Counted from the stretch's first letter, positions 43,697 through 54,899 are shown. The stretch: DNA of 64,000 nt from Polyangium sp. 15x6 (GCF_029960785.1 NZ_JASBQE010000012.1:62001-126000); one strand, 5' to 3'. Numbers and translations: made by a program. Notes: generated by a model from the letters alone, not told the origin.

Positions 43697-44500
43697 CTAG
43701 TTGAGGTACCGCTTGTCCTTCGGAGGCGTCTTCGAGCCGCCCTCGATCACGCGCAGCGGCGGCCCCGCGGCGCGGCGTGCGCGGGCGGCTTCGGCCTTCA
43801 CGGTGGCCTCGGCGCGGAGCGCTGCCGTCTGCGCCTGAATCTGGCGCAGGCGCAGCTTCAGGTAGAACCGACGAAGCGGCGAACGGTCGCCGAAGAGCCA
43901 GCCGGCCAGCATGCCGCCGAACGGGGTCACGAGGCCCTCGGACGTGTGGCGGTTCAGCGCGATCACGTTCAGCACGGAGAGCACGAAGATGATCGCGACC
44001 ATCGCGCCGGCCGACACCGGCAGCACGAAGAACATGCGCACCTGCGCGTCGCGGTTCTGCAGCGCCCACGCGACGGCGACGGCCTCGATCATCCCGAGCC
44101 CGCCGAACCACATGGCCTGGTTCAGCTTCGGCACGAGCGCGCCCACGGCGACCTGGGTGGCGAACGCGAAGGCGCCCGAGCCGAAGAGGAAGATCAGCAT
44201 GCGCCGCGCGCCCCAGCGCGATTCGAGCGTGGGCGCGAGGAAGTAGAGCCCGAGCAGGGTCATCAGGAAGGGCCCGGGGCTCGAGGTGTCGTGGAAGAGC
44301 GGCGCCGTGAAGAGGCGCCAGACCTGGCCGCGGAGCACGCCCGCGGTCGTGCCGGCCATGAACTGGGCGATACCCACGCCGACCTCCACCCAGTTGATGC
44401 TCAGCGCGAGGCCGACCCACAGGACGGTGATGGCGATCATCATCCCGCTGATGGCCTTGCCAGGGCGAGGCAGGACGAACTGGACGGGGCTAGGGCGCAT
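43697..44500 (-). CDS. Rhomboid-like membrane protein lacking the catalytic serine
   Basis: 267 residues with about six hydrophobic segments. The general plan (a first helix, an LTALF-like WRLFTAPLFHD loop, then SRWGARRMLIFLFGSGAFA) is that of the rhomboid family. The site corresponding to the catalytic GxSG reads FGGLGM, without Ser, and the sixth helix (TPFGGMLAGWLFG) lacks the partner His. It is therefore probably a pseudoprotease, as in iRhom or derlin-like proteins. The 50-residue cytoplasmic tail is rich in Ala, Arg and Lys. The ATG at 44500 is preferred over 44560, which lies next to the repeat; no strong ribosome site is seen for either. Confidence 0.7.
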   Translation of the reverse strand: MRPSPVQFVLPRPGKAISGMMIAITVLWVGLALSINWVEVGVGIAQFMAGTTAGVLRGQVWRLFTAPLFHDTSSPGPFLMTLLGLYFLAPTLESRWGARRMLIFLFGSGAFAFATQVAVGALVPKLNQAMWFGGLGMIEAVAVAWALQNRDAQVRMFFVLPVSAGAMVAIIFVLSVLNVIALNRHTSEGLVTPFGGMLAGWLFGDRSPLRRFYLKLRLRQIQAQTAALRAEATVKAEAARARRAAGPPLRVIEGGSKTPPKDKRYLN

Positions 44501-44573
44501 CGTCCATGGAGCTACCAACAGGAACGCGGACGGGCAACCGGAGGGCGCGGGAAAGGCCATGCCGGCCGTCCCG

Positions 44574-44684
44574 AGCGTAGCGCCGGGGTTTCACCCCGGG
44601 CCCGACCAGGGGCTGTTCGCCCCTGGACCCGAACCAGGGCAAGCCCTGGACCGTTGGTGCATCGACCGCGGTGCGGTCGATGCA
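44574..44684 (+). repeat. Four-hairpin intergenic repeat, copy B
   Basis: Reference orientation. In plus-strand order: GCGTAGCG lead, hairpin 4 (CCGGGGT-TTC-ACCCCGG), hairpin 3 (CAGGGGC-TGTTC-GCCCCTG), hairpin 2 (CCAGGGC-AA-GCCCTGG), hairpin 1 (TGCATCGACCGC at 44658-44669 with its perfect complement at 44673-44684). It fills the gap between the bamA stop (44687) and the rhomboid-like start. Reverse-complemented, it is nearly identical to copy A. Confidence 0.85.
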
Positions 44685-44686
44685 TC

Positions 44687-47353
44687 TCAGAAGAAGTTGC
44701 CGATCGTGAACTCGAAGCGGCTCGCCTGCTCGTAGGGGAGCGGCTTGAACGGGAAGCCGTACTCGAAGCGCAGCGGGCCGAGCGGCGAGAACCAGCGAAG
44801 GCCGAAGCCCCAGGACGTGCGGACGTTGAGGAGCTGATCCGGCGTGAAGCAGGGGTTCGTCGCGGAGAACGGCGACGCCGGGTTCGCCTCGCAGTAGTTG
44901 CGCTCGAGGTTCCAGGCGTTGCCGAGGTCGGTGAAGAGGACGCCGCGGATGCCGACCTGCTCCAGGATCGTGAACTCGAGCTCGGCGTTCTGGTAGTACA
45001 TCAGGTTGCCGCCGATGGGCGTCCCGTTCGGGACCGGGCTCCCGTTCGGATCGAGCGTCCGGGTCAGGGTCAGGCGCGGGCCAACGCTGCGCAGGAGGAA
45101 GCCGCGCAGGTCGAGGATGCCGCCGAGGAAGAAGCGCGCGAAGATCGGCACGCCCTCGGGCGAGGGGCTCGTCACCGCGCCGAACTCGCTGTTCACCTTG
45201 AAGACGAGCCAGTCGCGGATCGGGTAGTAGAAGCGCGCGGTGTTACGGAACCGGACGAACTGCTGCTCGCTGCCGAAGTACTTCGAGGCGAGCTCGACCG
45301 AGCCCTGGAGGAAGATACCCGACGACGGGAAGAGCTGGTTGTTGCGGGTGTCGTAGGTGATCGTCGGCCGGATGCTCGAGATGATGCCGTCGTTGTAGAC
45401 GTTCGCGAGCGGCATGCTCTGGAAGTAGTTCACCGCCGATGCAGTGCCGAAGAGCGTCGACGTCGTCTGCGTGGAGATCTCGTTCGACTCGAGCGTGTAC
45501 GTGAGCGCCACGCGGAGCTCGGGCTGGATGATCGGGTAGCCGAGCGTGAGCGATCCGCCGAGCGAGGTCTGCGAGAAGTCGTTGAAGACGCGGAGCTGAT
45601 CGTACGCGCTGATCGCCGCGGAGAACTGCGTGTCGAAGAGGTACGGCTCGAAGAACCGGACGTCGATGAGCTGACGGAGGCCCGAGATCTGCGCCTGCAG
45701 CGAGAGCGACTGGCCGCGACCGAAGAGGTTCTGCTGCTGGACCTGCGCCGTCGCGATGAAGTTCTCGATGCTGGAGAAGCCCGCGCCGACCTGGAAGGTG
45801 CCCGTCGGCTTCTCCACCACCTCGACGTTGATGTTGATGTGCTCGGCGTCGTCGCCCTGCTCGGTCGAGATGTCGACGCGCTCGAAGTAGCCGAGCATCG
45901 TGATGCGTCGCTTGCTGCGCTCGAGCTTCGACTCGCTGAAGAGCTGCTCCTCGAGCAGCTCCATCTCGCGACGGATGACCTTGTCGCGCGTCTTCGTGTT
46001 GCCGCGGATCTCGATGCGTCCGATCTTGATCGGCTGGTTGCGCCGGATCGCGACGATGATGTCGACCTCCTGGCGCTCCGGATCGAGGTCGGTCGCGGGC
46101 GGGGCCTCCACGTTCGCGTAGCCCTGATCGCGGTACATCGTCTGGATCAGGCCGAGGTCCGCGGCGAGCTCGGCGCGGTTGAACCAGTCGCCGCTCTTCG
46201 CGCGGACCATCTCGCGCAGGCGCCTGCGGCCGCCGATGGGCTCGATCTCCTTGCCCTCGGCGTCGCGCTCGTAAATGCGGAGCTGGCGGATCTTGTAGCG
46301 CGGGCCCTCGTTGATGGTGAGCGTCACCTCGATGCCGGTGCGATCCGGCGTGAGCATCACGCGCGGCGTCGCGATCTGCACCGAGAGGAAGCCGCGGTCG
46401 TAGTAGAGCGCCGAGAGGACGAGCACGTCGCGCTCGAACGCGTCCTGTCGGAACGCGCCGCCCGTGCCGAAATCGAAGAAGCTGCCTTGCCCGGTGATCA
46501 TCACCTCGCGCAGCTCGGCGTCGGGAATGTTGTTGTTCCCGATGAACGTGACGCGCCGGACCGTGACCCGCTCGTGCTCCTTGATCTTGAAGCGGAGCAG
46601 CACCTCGTTGTCGCGCTGCGGGACCGTCTCGTACGAGACCTCGGCGAGGAAGTAGCCCTCCTCCGCGTACTTGTCGCGCAGCTTCTGGATGCCGCGACGG
46701 ATCGCGTTGTAGCTGAGGATCGTGCCGCTCTTGACCTCGACGCTGAGCGCCTCCGTGAGGTCTTCCGCGCTGATGTTCTGGTTGCCGTCGAACTCGATCG
46801 TCTTGATGTTCGGACGTTCGCGCACGAGGATCCGCAGGTGGACTCCGTCGTCGCGGCGGGTCAGGTCGACCTCGATGTCCTCGAAGAAGCCCGAGTCCCA
46901 GAGCTCGCGCACGTCACGCGAGAGGCCCTCCGGCGTGAAGGGTTTGCCCACGCGCGCGGTGCCGAGATAAGCGCGGATGTCGTCCGCGGAGATGCGACGA
47001 TTGCCCGCGATGACGACGCGCGCGACGGACTGACCACGCGCGAGCTCGGCCTCGGTCGGCGCGAGCGTCGGCACCGGCTGAGCGGCCTCTTCCGGGCGCG
47101 CGCCGGGCGCTGCAGCGCCGTTTCCGTTCGGCGCCGAGGGCGCGCCTTTCTCTTCGTCGGCTTCGTCTTCGTCGCCTTGTCCTGCCGCATCCTTCGCTGC
47201 GGGAGGCTGCGCTGCGCCTTCCGGCGGGCCTCCTTGCGCGAAGGCCACCCGAGGCGAGAGCCCGGTGATCGTGAAGACGACCAGAAGGGCGCTCGTCCAC
47301 AGGAGCCGGAGCCGGCTCGTCAGGCGGTTGGGTGGGATAGGCGTCGTGTACAA
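44687..47353 (-). CDS. bamA: Outer-membrane assembly factor BamA
   Basis: 888 residues. BamA inserts beta-barrel proteins into the outer membrane. A signal peptide ends in VAFA at about residue 33, then an acidic, Pro-rich linker to about 100. Five POTRA domains follow (opening motifs such as RRISADDIRAYLG and GFLSVQIATP), then the 16-strand barrel ending in EFTIGNFF with the terminal Phe. The barrel has the VRGF-like loop motif as DLRGF (about 746). The start is a TTG at 47353, fixed by a GGGGAGG ribosome site 7 bp upstream and by the signal peptide; longer in-frame extensions are antisense to parC. It is alone, without skp or lpx genes. Confidence 0.95.
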   Translation of the reverse strand: MYTTPIPPNRLTSRLRLLWTSALLVVFTITGLSPRVAFAQGGPPEGAAQPPAAKDAAGQGDEDEADEEKGAPSAPNGNGAAAPGARPEEAAQPVPTLAPTEAELARGQSVARVVIAGNRRISADDIRAYLGTARVGKPFTPEGLSRDVRELWDSGFFEDIEVDLTRRDDGVHLRILVRERPNIKTIEFDGNQNISAEDLTEALSVEVKSGTILSYNAIRRGIQKLRDKYAEEGYFLAEVSYETVPQRDNEVLLRFKIKEHERVTVRRVTFIGNNNIPDAELREVMITGQGSFFDFGTGGAFRQDAFERDVLVLSALYYDRGFLSVQIATPRVMLTPDRTGIEVTLTINEGPRYKIRQLRIYERDAEGKEIEPIGGRRRLREMVRAKSGDWFNRAELAADLGLIQTMYRDQGYANVEAPPATDLDPERQEVDIIVAIRRNQPIKIGRIEIRGNTKTRDKVIRREMELLEEQLFSESKLERSKRRITMLGYFERVDISTEQGDDAEHININVEVVEKPTGTFQVGAGFSSIENFIATAQVQQQNLFGRGQSLSLQAQISGLRQLIDVRFFEPYLFDTQFSAAISAYDQLRVFNDFSQTSLGGSLTLGYPIIQPELRVALTYTLESNEISTQTTSTLFGTASAVNYFQSMPLANVYNDGIISSIRPTITYDTRNNQLFPSSGIFLQGSVELASKYFGSEQQFVRFRNTARFYYPIRDWLVFKVNSEFGAVTSPSPEGVPIFARFFLGGILDLRGFLLRSVGPRLTLTRTLDPNGSPVPNGTPIGGNLMYYQNAELEFTILEQVGIRGVLFTDLGNAWNLERNYCEANPASPFSATNPCFTPDQLLNVRTSWGFGLRWFSPLGPLRFEYGFPFKPLPYEQASRFEFTIGNFF

Positions 47354-47704
47354 GGGGCGCCTCCCCGTAGCCCAGCGGGCCAGAGGTCTCAAGGTGGGAG
47401 CCGTTGGTTTTCCATGTCCATGTGTGGACGGTAGGGCGCCCGGGACGAGGAGCGTCCGTCGGGGAAGGGCCGGATCGTGGGCACGGGGCGCGTATTCGCC
47501 CGCGAAATCCCTCTGGACGAACGCTTTTCGGGGCCGGCGTGCCCGCCCCGTCCGTGCCGCCGTGGCTTGACCGATCGGCGCTCCGTGGGTAATGGCATCC
47601 CCTGCCTGCGGCCCCACTGAACGCGGGTACACCGTCGATTCCTGGGGGGCGCGCGCGAGCCGAGGCGGCCGCGCCTTGCCTCCCCATCCCTGGAGATAAC
47701 GCCC
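47354..47704. other. Divergent intergenic region between bamA and parC
   Basis: 351 bp holding both promoters. The parC promoter is at 47567-47595. For bamA, a TTGAGA with TACGGG 17 bp later on the minus strand overlaps the ribosome site and is doubtful. A TCCATGTGTGGA palindrome is at about 47416-47427. No gene was seen. Confidence 0.5.
47567..47595 (+). promoter_or_regulatory. Promoter of parC-parE
   Basis: TTGACC (47567-47572) and TAATGG (47590-47595) are exactly 17 bp apart, a good sigma-70 match, about 100 bp before the parC GTG. Confidence 0.6.
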
Positions 47705-50137
47705 GTGCCCCCTGCCCAGCAGGTCCCGTTTCCCCTCGATGGCGAGGGTGGTCAGAAGAGGCCTCGGCGCGCCCCCAAGACCCCGGGCGGCAGCGAGCCG
47801 CCCCCGCCTCCGCCGGTGCCCGACACGTCGCTCGCGGAAGAGGCGCAGCGCAAGTACCTGAACTACGCGCTCAGCGTCATCACGTCCCGCGCGCTGCCCG
47901 ACGTGCGCGACGGCCTGAAGCCCGTGCAGCGCCGCATCCTCTACGCGATGCTGCACGACCTTCACCTCGCCCCCGACGGGCGCTTCCGCAAGAGCGCGGC
48001 GGTGGTCGGCGACGTGATGGGTAAGTACCACCCGCACGGCGACACCGCGATCTACGACGCGATGGTCCGGCTCGCGCAGGACTTCGTGATGCGCGCGCCG
48101 CTCGTCGCGGGCCACGGCAACTTCGGCTCGATCGACGGCGATGCACCCGCCGCGATGCGTTACACCGAAGCGAAGCTGCGGCCGCTCGCGCTGGAGCTGC
48201 TCGGCGAGCTCGGCAAGCGCACGGTCGAGTGGCGGCCGAACTACGACGGCACGAAGAGCGAGCCCGTCATCCTGCCGTCGCGCTTCCCGAACCTGCTCGT
48301 GAACGGCTCGCAGGGCATCGCCGTCGGCATGGCGACGAGCATCCCGCCGCACAACCTCGCGGAGGTGCTCGACGCTTGCATCGAGCTCTCGAACCAGCGC
48401 GATCTGCCGGTGAGCCGGCTCTTGAAGAAGATCAAGGGCCCGGACTTCCCGACGGGCGGCCAGCTCCACGCGACGAAGGAGGAGCTCGAGGCGGTCTACA
48501 CGACGGGCCAGGGCTCGCTGAAGCTGCGCGGCGAGTGGAAGGTCGAAGAGGACGACTCGAAGCGCGGGCCCTCGTTCCTCGTGATCACGTCGATCCCGTA
48601 CGGCGTCGAGCGCAAGGCGATCGTCGAGAAGATCGCGGAGGTGATCATCTCGAAGAAGCTGCCGCCGCTGCTCGACGTGCGCGACGAGTCGACGGACCTC
48701 GTGCGCATCGTGCTGGAGACGAAGCGCGGGACGGATCCGCAGCTCGTCATGGCGTACCTCTACAAGCACACGCCGCTCGCGGTGCACGTGCCGGTGAACC
48801 TCACCTGCCTCGTGCCCACGGACAACCCCGACGTGTCCGCGCCGAAGCGCCTCGGGCTCGACGAGATCCTGAACCAGTTCCTCACGTTCCGGTACTCGAC
48901 GGTGACGCGGCGTCTGGAGTTCGATCTCGGCGAGCTCAAGGCGCGCATCCACGTCCTCGAGGGCCTCGAGATCGTCTTCGACGCGCTCGACGAGGTGATC
49001 GCGATCATCCGCAAGAGCGAAGGCAAGGCGGACGCCGCGAGCAAGCTGATCAAGCGCTTCGAGCTCTCGGAGGAACAGACGGACGCGATCCTGGAGCTGC
49101 GCCTCTATCGCCTCGCGCGGCTGGAGATCCAGGTCGTGCGCAAGGAGCTCGCGGACAAACGCACGGAGGCCAAGCGCCTCGAGGCGCTGCTCAAGAGCGA
49201 CACGAGGCGATGGGACCTCGTGCGCGACGAGCTCGCCCAGCTGAAGGAGAAGTACGGCGATCGCCGCCGCACGAAGATCATGGGCGCGGTCGACGAGCCG
49301 GAGTTCCAGGCCGAGGACTTCATCGTCGCGGAGGACGCGAACATCGTTTTGAGCTCCCAGGGTTGGGTGAAGCGCGTGCGCGAGCTCAAGGACCCGTCCG
49401 CGACGCGCCTGCGCGAGGGCGACAGCGTGCTCGCGGCCGTCGCGGGATCGACGCGCTCGGCCGTCGCGTTCTTCTCGAACCTCGGCGCCTGCTACGTCTG
49501 CCGCATCCACGACATCCCGCCCTCGACGGGCTACGGCGACCCGGTCCAGAAGCTCTTCAAGCTGGCGGACGGCGAGCGGATGGTCGCGATGATGTCGCTC
49601 GATCCGCGCGCGCTCGGCGAGGAGCTCTCCGCGCCGACCGAGGGCGCGGCCGAGCCCGAGCCGCCCTTCGCGCTCGCGCTCACGCGCGGAGGGTTGGGTT
49701 TCCGCTTCTCGCTGCGCCAGCACCGCGAGCCGAGCACCCGCGCAGGCCGCAAGTTCGCGAAGCTCAACGAGGGCGACGACATCCTCGCCGTGCTGCTCCC
49801 GAGCGCCGGCCGCTCCATCGTGTGCGTCGCGAGCAACGGCTACGCGCTCGGCGTACCCGTCGAGGAGATCGGCGTGCTCTCGGGCGCCGGCAAGGGCGCG
49901 ATCGTGATGAAGCTCGACGAGAACGAGCGCGTCATCGGCGCGATGCTCGACGATCGCGACGTCATCCAGGCAGAGACCGAAAAAGGCAAGGTCGCGAACC
50001 TGGTCCCCGACAGCGTCCTCGGCGCGCGCGGCGAGTTCGGCCGGCAGGTCTTCGCCAAGAAGGACCGCGTCGTCCGGATCGTTCCGCCCCCCGTCGCGAC
50101 GCCCGTCCTCGGCAAACCCTCCGAGGAGGAGAGCTGA
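47705..50137 (+). CDS. parC: DNA topoisomerase IV subunit A (ParC)
   Basis: 810 residues. A Pro-rich head of about 40 residues precedes the winged-helix core with the [11 protein letters not shown] motif (about 76-86) and the active-site Arg-Tyr in MRYTEAKL (Tyr at 153). A long coiled-coil arm and a shortened beta-pinwheel end follow. The gyrase-specific QRRGGKG box is not present (the equivalent place reads [10 protein letters not shown]), which together with parE next door supports decatenating topoisomerase IV rather than gyrase. Start is GTG at 47705 with GGAGA upstream. Confidence 0.88.
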   Translation: MPPAQQVPFPLDGEGGQKRPRRAPKTPGGSEPPPPPPVPDTSLAEEAQRKYLNYALSVITSRALPDVRDGLKPVQRRILYAMLHDLHLAPDGRFRKSAAVVGDVMGKYHPHGDTAIYDAMVRLAQDFVMRAPLVAGHGNFGSIDGDAPAAMRYTEAKLRPLALELLGELGKRTVEWRPNYDGTKSEPVILPSRFPNLLVNGSQGIAVGMATSIPPHNLAEVLDACIELSNQRDLPVSRLLKKIKGPDFPTGGQLHATKEELEAVYTTGQGSLKLRGEWKVEEDDSKRGPSFLVITSIPYGVERKAIVEKIAEVIISKKLPPLLDVRDESTDLVRIVLETKRGTDPQLVMAYLYKHTPLAVHVPVNLTCLVPTDNPDVSAPKRLGLDEILNQFLTFRYSTVTRRLEFDLGELKARIHVLEGLEIVFDALDEVIAIIRKSEGKADAASKLIKRFELSEEQTDAILELRLYRLARLEIQVVRKELADKRTEAKRLEALLKSDTRRWDLVRDELAQLKEKYGDRRRTKIMGAVDEPEFQAEDFIVAEDANIVLSSQGWVKRVRELKDPSATRLREGDSVLAAVAGSTRSAVAFFSNLGACYVCRIHDIPPSTGYGDPVQKLFKLADGERMVAMMSLDPRALGEELSAPTEGAAEPEPPFALALTRGGLGFRFSLRQHREPSTRAGRKFAKLNEGDDILAVLLPSAGRSIVCVASNGYALGVPVEEIGVLSGAGKGAIVMKLDENERVIGAMLDDRDVIQAETEKGKVANLVPDSVLGARGEFGRQVFAKKDRVVRIVPPPVATPVLGKPSEEES

Positions 50138-50140
50138 TCC

Positions 50141-52075
<1,935 letters not shown>

Positions 52076-52580
52076 TCCCGAGCCTCCTCCCGCCCTTCCC
52101 CCTCACCTCCGCAGTTCGTCCCCACGCACCCCCATGCGTCCGGGATCACGCGCGTCCAGCACTTGCGCAACCGTGGCGCCGCGCCGTCGCGCCGCACCCG
52201 GCCATCCGGAGCCGAAGCTGCGCGAGTTGAGCAGACTCGGCGCAACACGAGATCCTGCCGCTCATACGCAGGGTTAGGCCCGAGCGTCAGACGTAGCAAG
52301 GGTCGGAACGATGCTCGGGCAACCCCTCTACGCGCCCGAAGGGTCACCAGATCCGCGCAAAATCCCGGCACATTTGCGCTCCGAGTCATGGCCCCTACGT
52401 GGTCCCCCGCCCACAGCCCCGATTATGCGCATCCAAGATTGGTACGCCTGCATGGTAAATTTTGCTACCAGCCCCCCCCTCTGACGAGGTTCGGCCCGAG
52501 GGTTGCAAAGGCAGAACGTCGAGATGCCGTCACGGCGCCGCATGCAGCGGCGAGATTCCCCGTGGCAAGGAGAGGTTCCC
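52076..52580. other. Intergenic region between parE and AraC-type gene
   Basis: 505 bp without a convincing gene. It holds a CCCGAGC/GCTCGGG inverted repeat at about 52280-52320, and an unusually AT-rich patch at 52420-52470 with repeated TGGTA units. The ribosome site AAGGAG of the next gene is at its end. Confidence 0.5.
52453..52470 (+). promoter_or_regulatory. Possible operator upstream of AraC-type gene
   Basis: An inverted repeat TGGTA-8-TACCA with an additional TGGTA copy about 14 bp upstream (52439-52443), in the only AT-rich patch of the region. It could bind the encoded regulator. Confidence 0.35.
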
Positions 52581-53024
52581 GTGAGCGATGCGCTTCCTTT
52601 CACGATGCTGAACGCACCCTCCGCCGCCCGTATGCCCTCGGCCTCGTCCATGCCGCCATTTGCGGTTCGCCAGGCCCCCATCACGCAGACGCTGCCCAAG
52701 ATCCCAGCACCGCAGCCGTCGCAAATCATCCCGAAGAGCACGCCCGAGCGCATGCGCGTCGCGCGCGAGCGCATCCGGGCCGCCGCCGAAGCCGGTCAAC
52801 GAATCCGCTCGTACGAGGTCGCCCTCGATCTCGACCTGTCGGAGTTCCACTTCGCCCGGCAATTCCGCGCCGCCTTCGGTCGCTCTCCTCACGTCTTCTA
52901 CGATGAGGTGCGCGCCCAGAAAGCCCGCGAACTGCTCGCCGACGGCATGAGCGAAGGCGATGTCGCCCGTCGCATCGGCTTCCGCAGGCCCGCCGAGCTG
53001 CGCGCCCTGCTGTCGAAGCGCTGA
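52581..53024 (+). CDS. Short AraC-type helix-turn-helix protein
   Basis: 147 residues. The first 65 residues are Pro/Ala/Ser-rich and look unstructured. The last 85 form an AraC-type DNA-binding domain with two helix-turn-helix units; the second has FRAAFGRSPHVFYDEVRAQKAREL followed by ARRIGFRRPAE. No effector domain is present. Start is a GTG at 52581 with an AAGGAGAGG ribosome site, better than the TTG at 52503. Targets are unknown; the inverted repeat upstream suggests self-control. Confidence 0.8.
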   Translation: MSDALPFTMLNAPSAARMPSASSMPPFAVRQAPITQTLPKIPAPQPSQIIPKSTPERMRVARERIRAAAEAGQRIRSYEVALDLDLSEFHFARQFRAAFGRSPHVFYDEVRAQKARELLADGMSEGDVARRIGFRRPAELRALLSKR

Positions 53025-53083
53025 GCGCTGAGCCGAGTCTGCTCAACCAACGCTCCGCCAGTCATCTGGCCCCCTCCCCCACA

Positions 53084-53191
53084 ACGTAGCGCCGGGGTTT
53101 CACCCCGGACCCCGACCAGGGGTTGTCCACCCCTGGACCCGGACCAGGGCAAGCCCTGGACGCGGGGCGACAGCGCGCGATGCGCGCTGTC
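53084..53191 (+). repeat. Four-hairpin intergenic repeat, copy C
   Basis: Same orientation as copy B: ACGTAGCG lead, hairpin 4 (CCGGGGT/ACCCCGG), hairpin 3 (CAGGGGT-TGTCC-ACCCCTG, with a compensating change) and hairpin 2 (CCAGGGC/GCCCTGG). Hairpin 1 is different from A and B: GACAGCGCGC at 53169-53178 pairs with 53182-53191. Confidence 0.8.
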
Positions 53192-53274
53192 GACAGGGAA
53201 ATTGTCTCCAGCACCTACGGCAGCGCTGCCATCTCGGCTGGCGAAGCCGCTCGTGGTCTTGCCAGGGCCTGTTC

Positions 53275-53385
53275 GATGAACTGCGCATCGCGCAGTTCAT
53301 CGACCCCGAGTCCAGCGCTTGCGCTGGTCCGGGGTGCAGGGGGCGGACAGCCCCCTGCTGGGGTGCGGGGCAACGCCCCGTCCTG
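53275..53385 (-). repeat. Four-hairpin intergenic repeat, copy D (diverged)
   Basis: Reverse orientation, facing copy C. Hairpin 1 is GATGAACTGCGC (53275-53286) with 53290-53301; hairpin 2 is CCAGCGC-TT-GCGCTGG; hairpin 3 is CAGGGGGC...GCCCCCTG; hairpin 4 is CGGGGC-AAC-GCCCCG. Several stem changes are matched on the other arm, so pairing is preserved although sequence has drifted. Confidence 0.7.
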
Positions 53386-53442
53386 CAGCGCGGACGATGT
53401 GGCGCGGCTCAGGCTCCGCTGTGCGGAGCGACTGTCGCGGGA

Positions 53443-53946
53443 TCAGCGTGGAGCGCGACGAAGGACGCTCACGCCGGGCCAGGTCTTGCCGCGGTCGGTG
53501 ACTTCCCACTCGTCTGGGCCGAGGAACCGGCACTTTGCGCCGTCGAACATGCCTCCGCTTGCTCGGAGCGTGAAGGCGTCTCCGGACTCGCCTTCGATGA
53601 GATAGGGCGCGCTCTCGTCGGGCGTCTTCGAGGTTCGCACGCTCTGCGCGTCCTTCTCGAAGCCGATTCGCAACGACTCGAAGAGGTCTGCCATCAGCGG
53701 CATCGCCTCGTTCGGGATGGGGTGATCCGACGTGTACCGCACGATCTCCCACGTCCCCTGCAGCTTCTTCTTCACGCCCACGAGCTCGGGCTCGGCGGGT
53801 TTGTCCGCCTCGACCGCGCCGTTTGTGGCCCCCTCCGCGGGTTGCCCACCATTGCCACCGGCGCAGCCCACGAGGAGCGGCACGAACATGACCCCAAGGC
53901 GAAAACGTCCCACGATCCAGGAAGGTACGCCGACTTTGGGAGTCAC
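53443..53946 (-). CDS. Small lipoprotein coupled to nitrilase
   Basis: 167 residues. A lipoprotein signal ends in LLVGC (Cys at about 28), then a Gly/Ala-rich linker and a domain with a GTWEIVRYT strand that resembles the lipocalin-like small lipoproteins of unknown role. The GTG at 53946 lies one base after the nitrilase stop, suggesting coupling; a GTG at 53913 would give a shorter signal peptide and is also possible. No ribosome site is clear for either. Confidence 0.62.
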   Translation of the reverse strand: MTPKVGVPSWIVGRFRLGVMFVPLLVGCAGGNGGQPAEGATNGAVEADKPAEPELVGVKKKLQGTWEIVRYTSDHPIPNEAMPLMADLFESLRIGFEKDAQSVRTSKTPDESAPYLIEGESGDAFTLRASGGMFDGAKCRFLGPDEWEVTDRGKTWPGVSVLRRAPR

Positions 53947-53947
53947 C

Positions 53948-54793
53948 TCAAGTCTGCCGCGAAACAACCCCGATCCGTCGGTGCTGGAGGGACGGCAGAC
54001 TCGCCCGCACCTGCGCGAGATATGCCGGATCGAGCGTCGCCGCGACGATCCCCTCCCCCTCCGAAGCTTGCGCGATGACCTCGCCCCAGGGGTCCACGAC
54101 GCATGACTTGCCGTACGTCCTGCGTCCCTTCGGATGACTCCCCCACTGCGCCGCCGCGATCACGTAGCACTGCGCCTCGATCGCCCGCGCGCGGAGGAGC
54201 ACGTGCCAGTGATCCTTGCCCGTCGCGAGCGTGAACGCCGCCGGCACGATGAGCACCTCGGCGCCCCGGGCGACCAGCTCGCGATAAAGCTCGGGGAAGC
54301 GCAGATCGTAGCAGATCGAGAGGCCGATCCGCGTGCCTGCGACGTCGACGACGACGGGCTCGTCGCCCGGCATGCACGAGGCCGACTCGCGGTACCGCTG
54401 GCCGTCGCCGACCTCGACGTCGAACATGTGCATCTTGCGGTACCGCGCGACGATCTCGCCCGAAGGCGCGACCGCGGCGCAGGTGTTGTGGACACGCTTC
54501 GGATCGACAGAGCGCTCGGGCAGGCCGCCCGCGAGGATCCAGACGCCGTGCTTCGTGGCGTTTTCGGCGAGGAACGTGCGGATCCGGCCCCCGTCCTTCG
54601 CGTCGAGGTCCTCGGCGACGCGCAGCCGCTCGTCGTCGTCGCCGCCCATGAAGGCGAAGTTCTCGGGCAAGACCACGACCTTCGCGCCGCGGGAAGCAGC
54701 CTCGGCCACGAGGCGCCCGGCCCGGCCGAGGTTCTCGGCGAGGTCCGCCTGGCTGTTCATCTGCACCGACGCGACAACGAGAGGCTCACGCAT
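53948..54793 (-). CDS. Carbon-nitrogen hydrolase, Nit1/Nit2-like
   Basis: 281 residues. The catalytic triad of the nitrilase superfamily is visible: Glu in LPENFAFMG, Lys in YRKMHMFDV, and Cys in SICYDLRFPELYR. The closing AAAQWGSHPKGRRTYG motif is typical of the Nit branch, whose members remove amide groups from deaminated glutathione or omega-amides as a metabolite-repair step. The precise substrate is inferred. The ATG at 54793 gives the family N-terminus (VASVQMNS); an upstream extension is not conserved. Confidence 0.9.
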   Translation of the reverse strand: MREPLVVASVQMNSQADLAENLGRAGRLVAEAASRGAKVVVLPENFAFMGGDDDERLRVAEDLDAKDGGRIRTFLAENATKHGVWILAGGLPERSVDPKRVHNTCAAVAPSGEIVARYRKMHMFDVEVGDGQRYRESASCMPGDEPVVVDVAGTRIGLSICYDLRFPELYRELVARGAEVLIVPAAFTLATGKDHWHVLLRARAIEAQCYVIAAAQWGSHPKGRRTYGKSCVVDPWGEVIAQASEGEGIVAATLDPAYLAQVRASLPSLQHRRIGVVSRQT

Positions 54794-54899
54794 GCGGGGA
54801 AGCCTACCTCGCGCGGGGTCGCGCGTGTCGAGCACGCGGACCGTCCACTGAAATCGACCAGAGCTCACGCATGCCCCTTCCCGGCCCCGGATGGGTCGC

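Larger units (their letters stand above)
53025..53442. other. Repeat-filled intergenic region
   Basis: 418 bp between convergent genes, almost entirely made of repeat copies C and D in inverted orientation, and a linker at 53192-53274 that also contains small palindromes (for example GGCAGCGCTGCC). No gene was seen. Confidence 0.7.

Noticed and set aside
44574-44684. Integron attC or IS end
   Set aside because: No integrase or transposase gene is near, no core sites or target duplications were recognised, and four separate hairpins do not fit an attC fold.
44687-49723. A single 1678-codon minus-strand frame covering bamA and much of parC
   Set aside because: Only the part from the TTG at 47353 is BamA with a ribosome site and signal peptide; the rest is antisense to parC and is low-complexity Arg/Glu/Ala typical of shadow frames in GC-rich DNA.
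53025-53442. CRISPR or tRNA-like array in the hairpin-rich region
   Set aside because: Repeats are inverted hairpin units, not direct repeats with spacers, and no cloverleaf or CCA end is seen.
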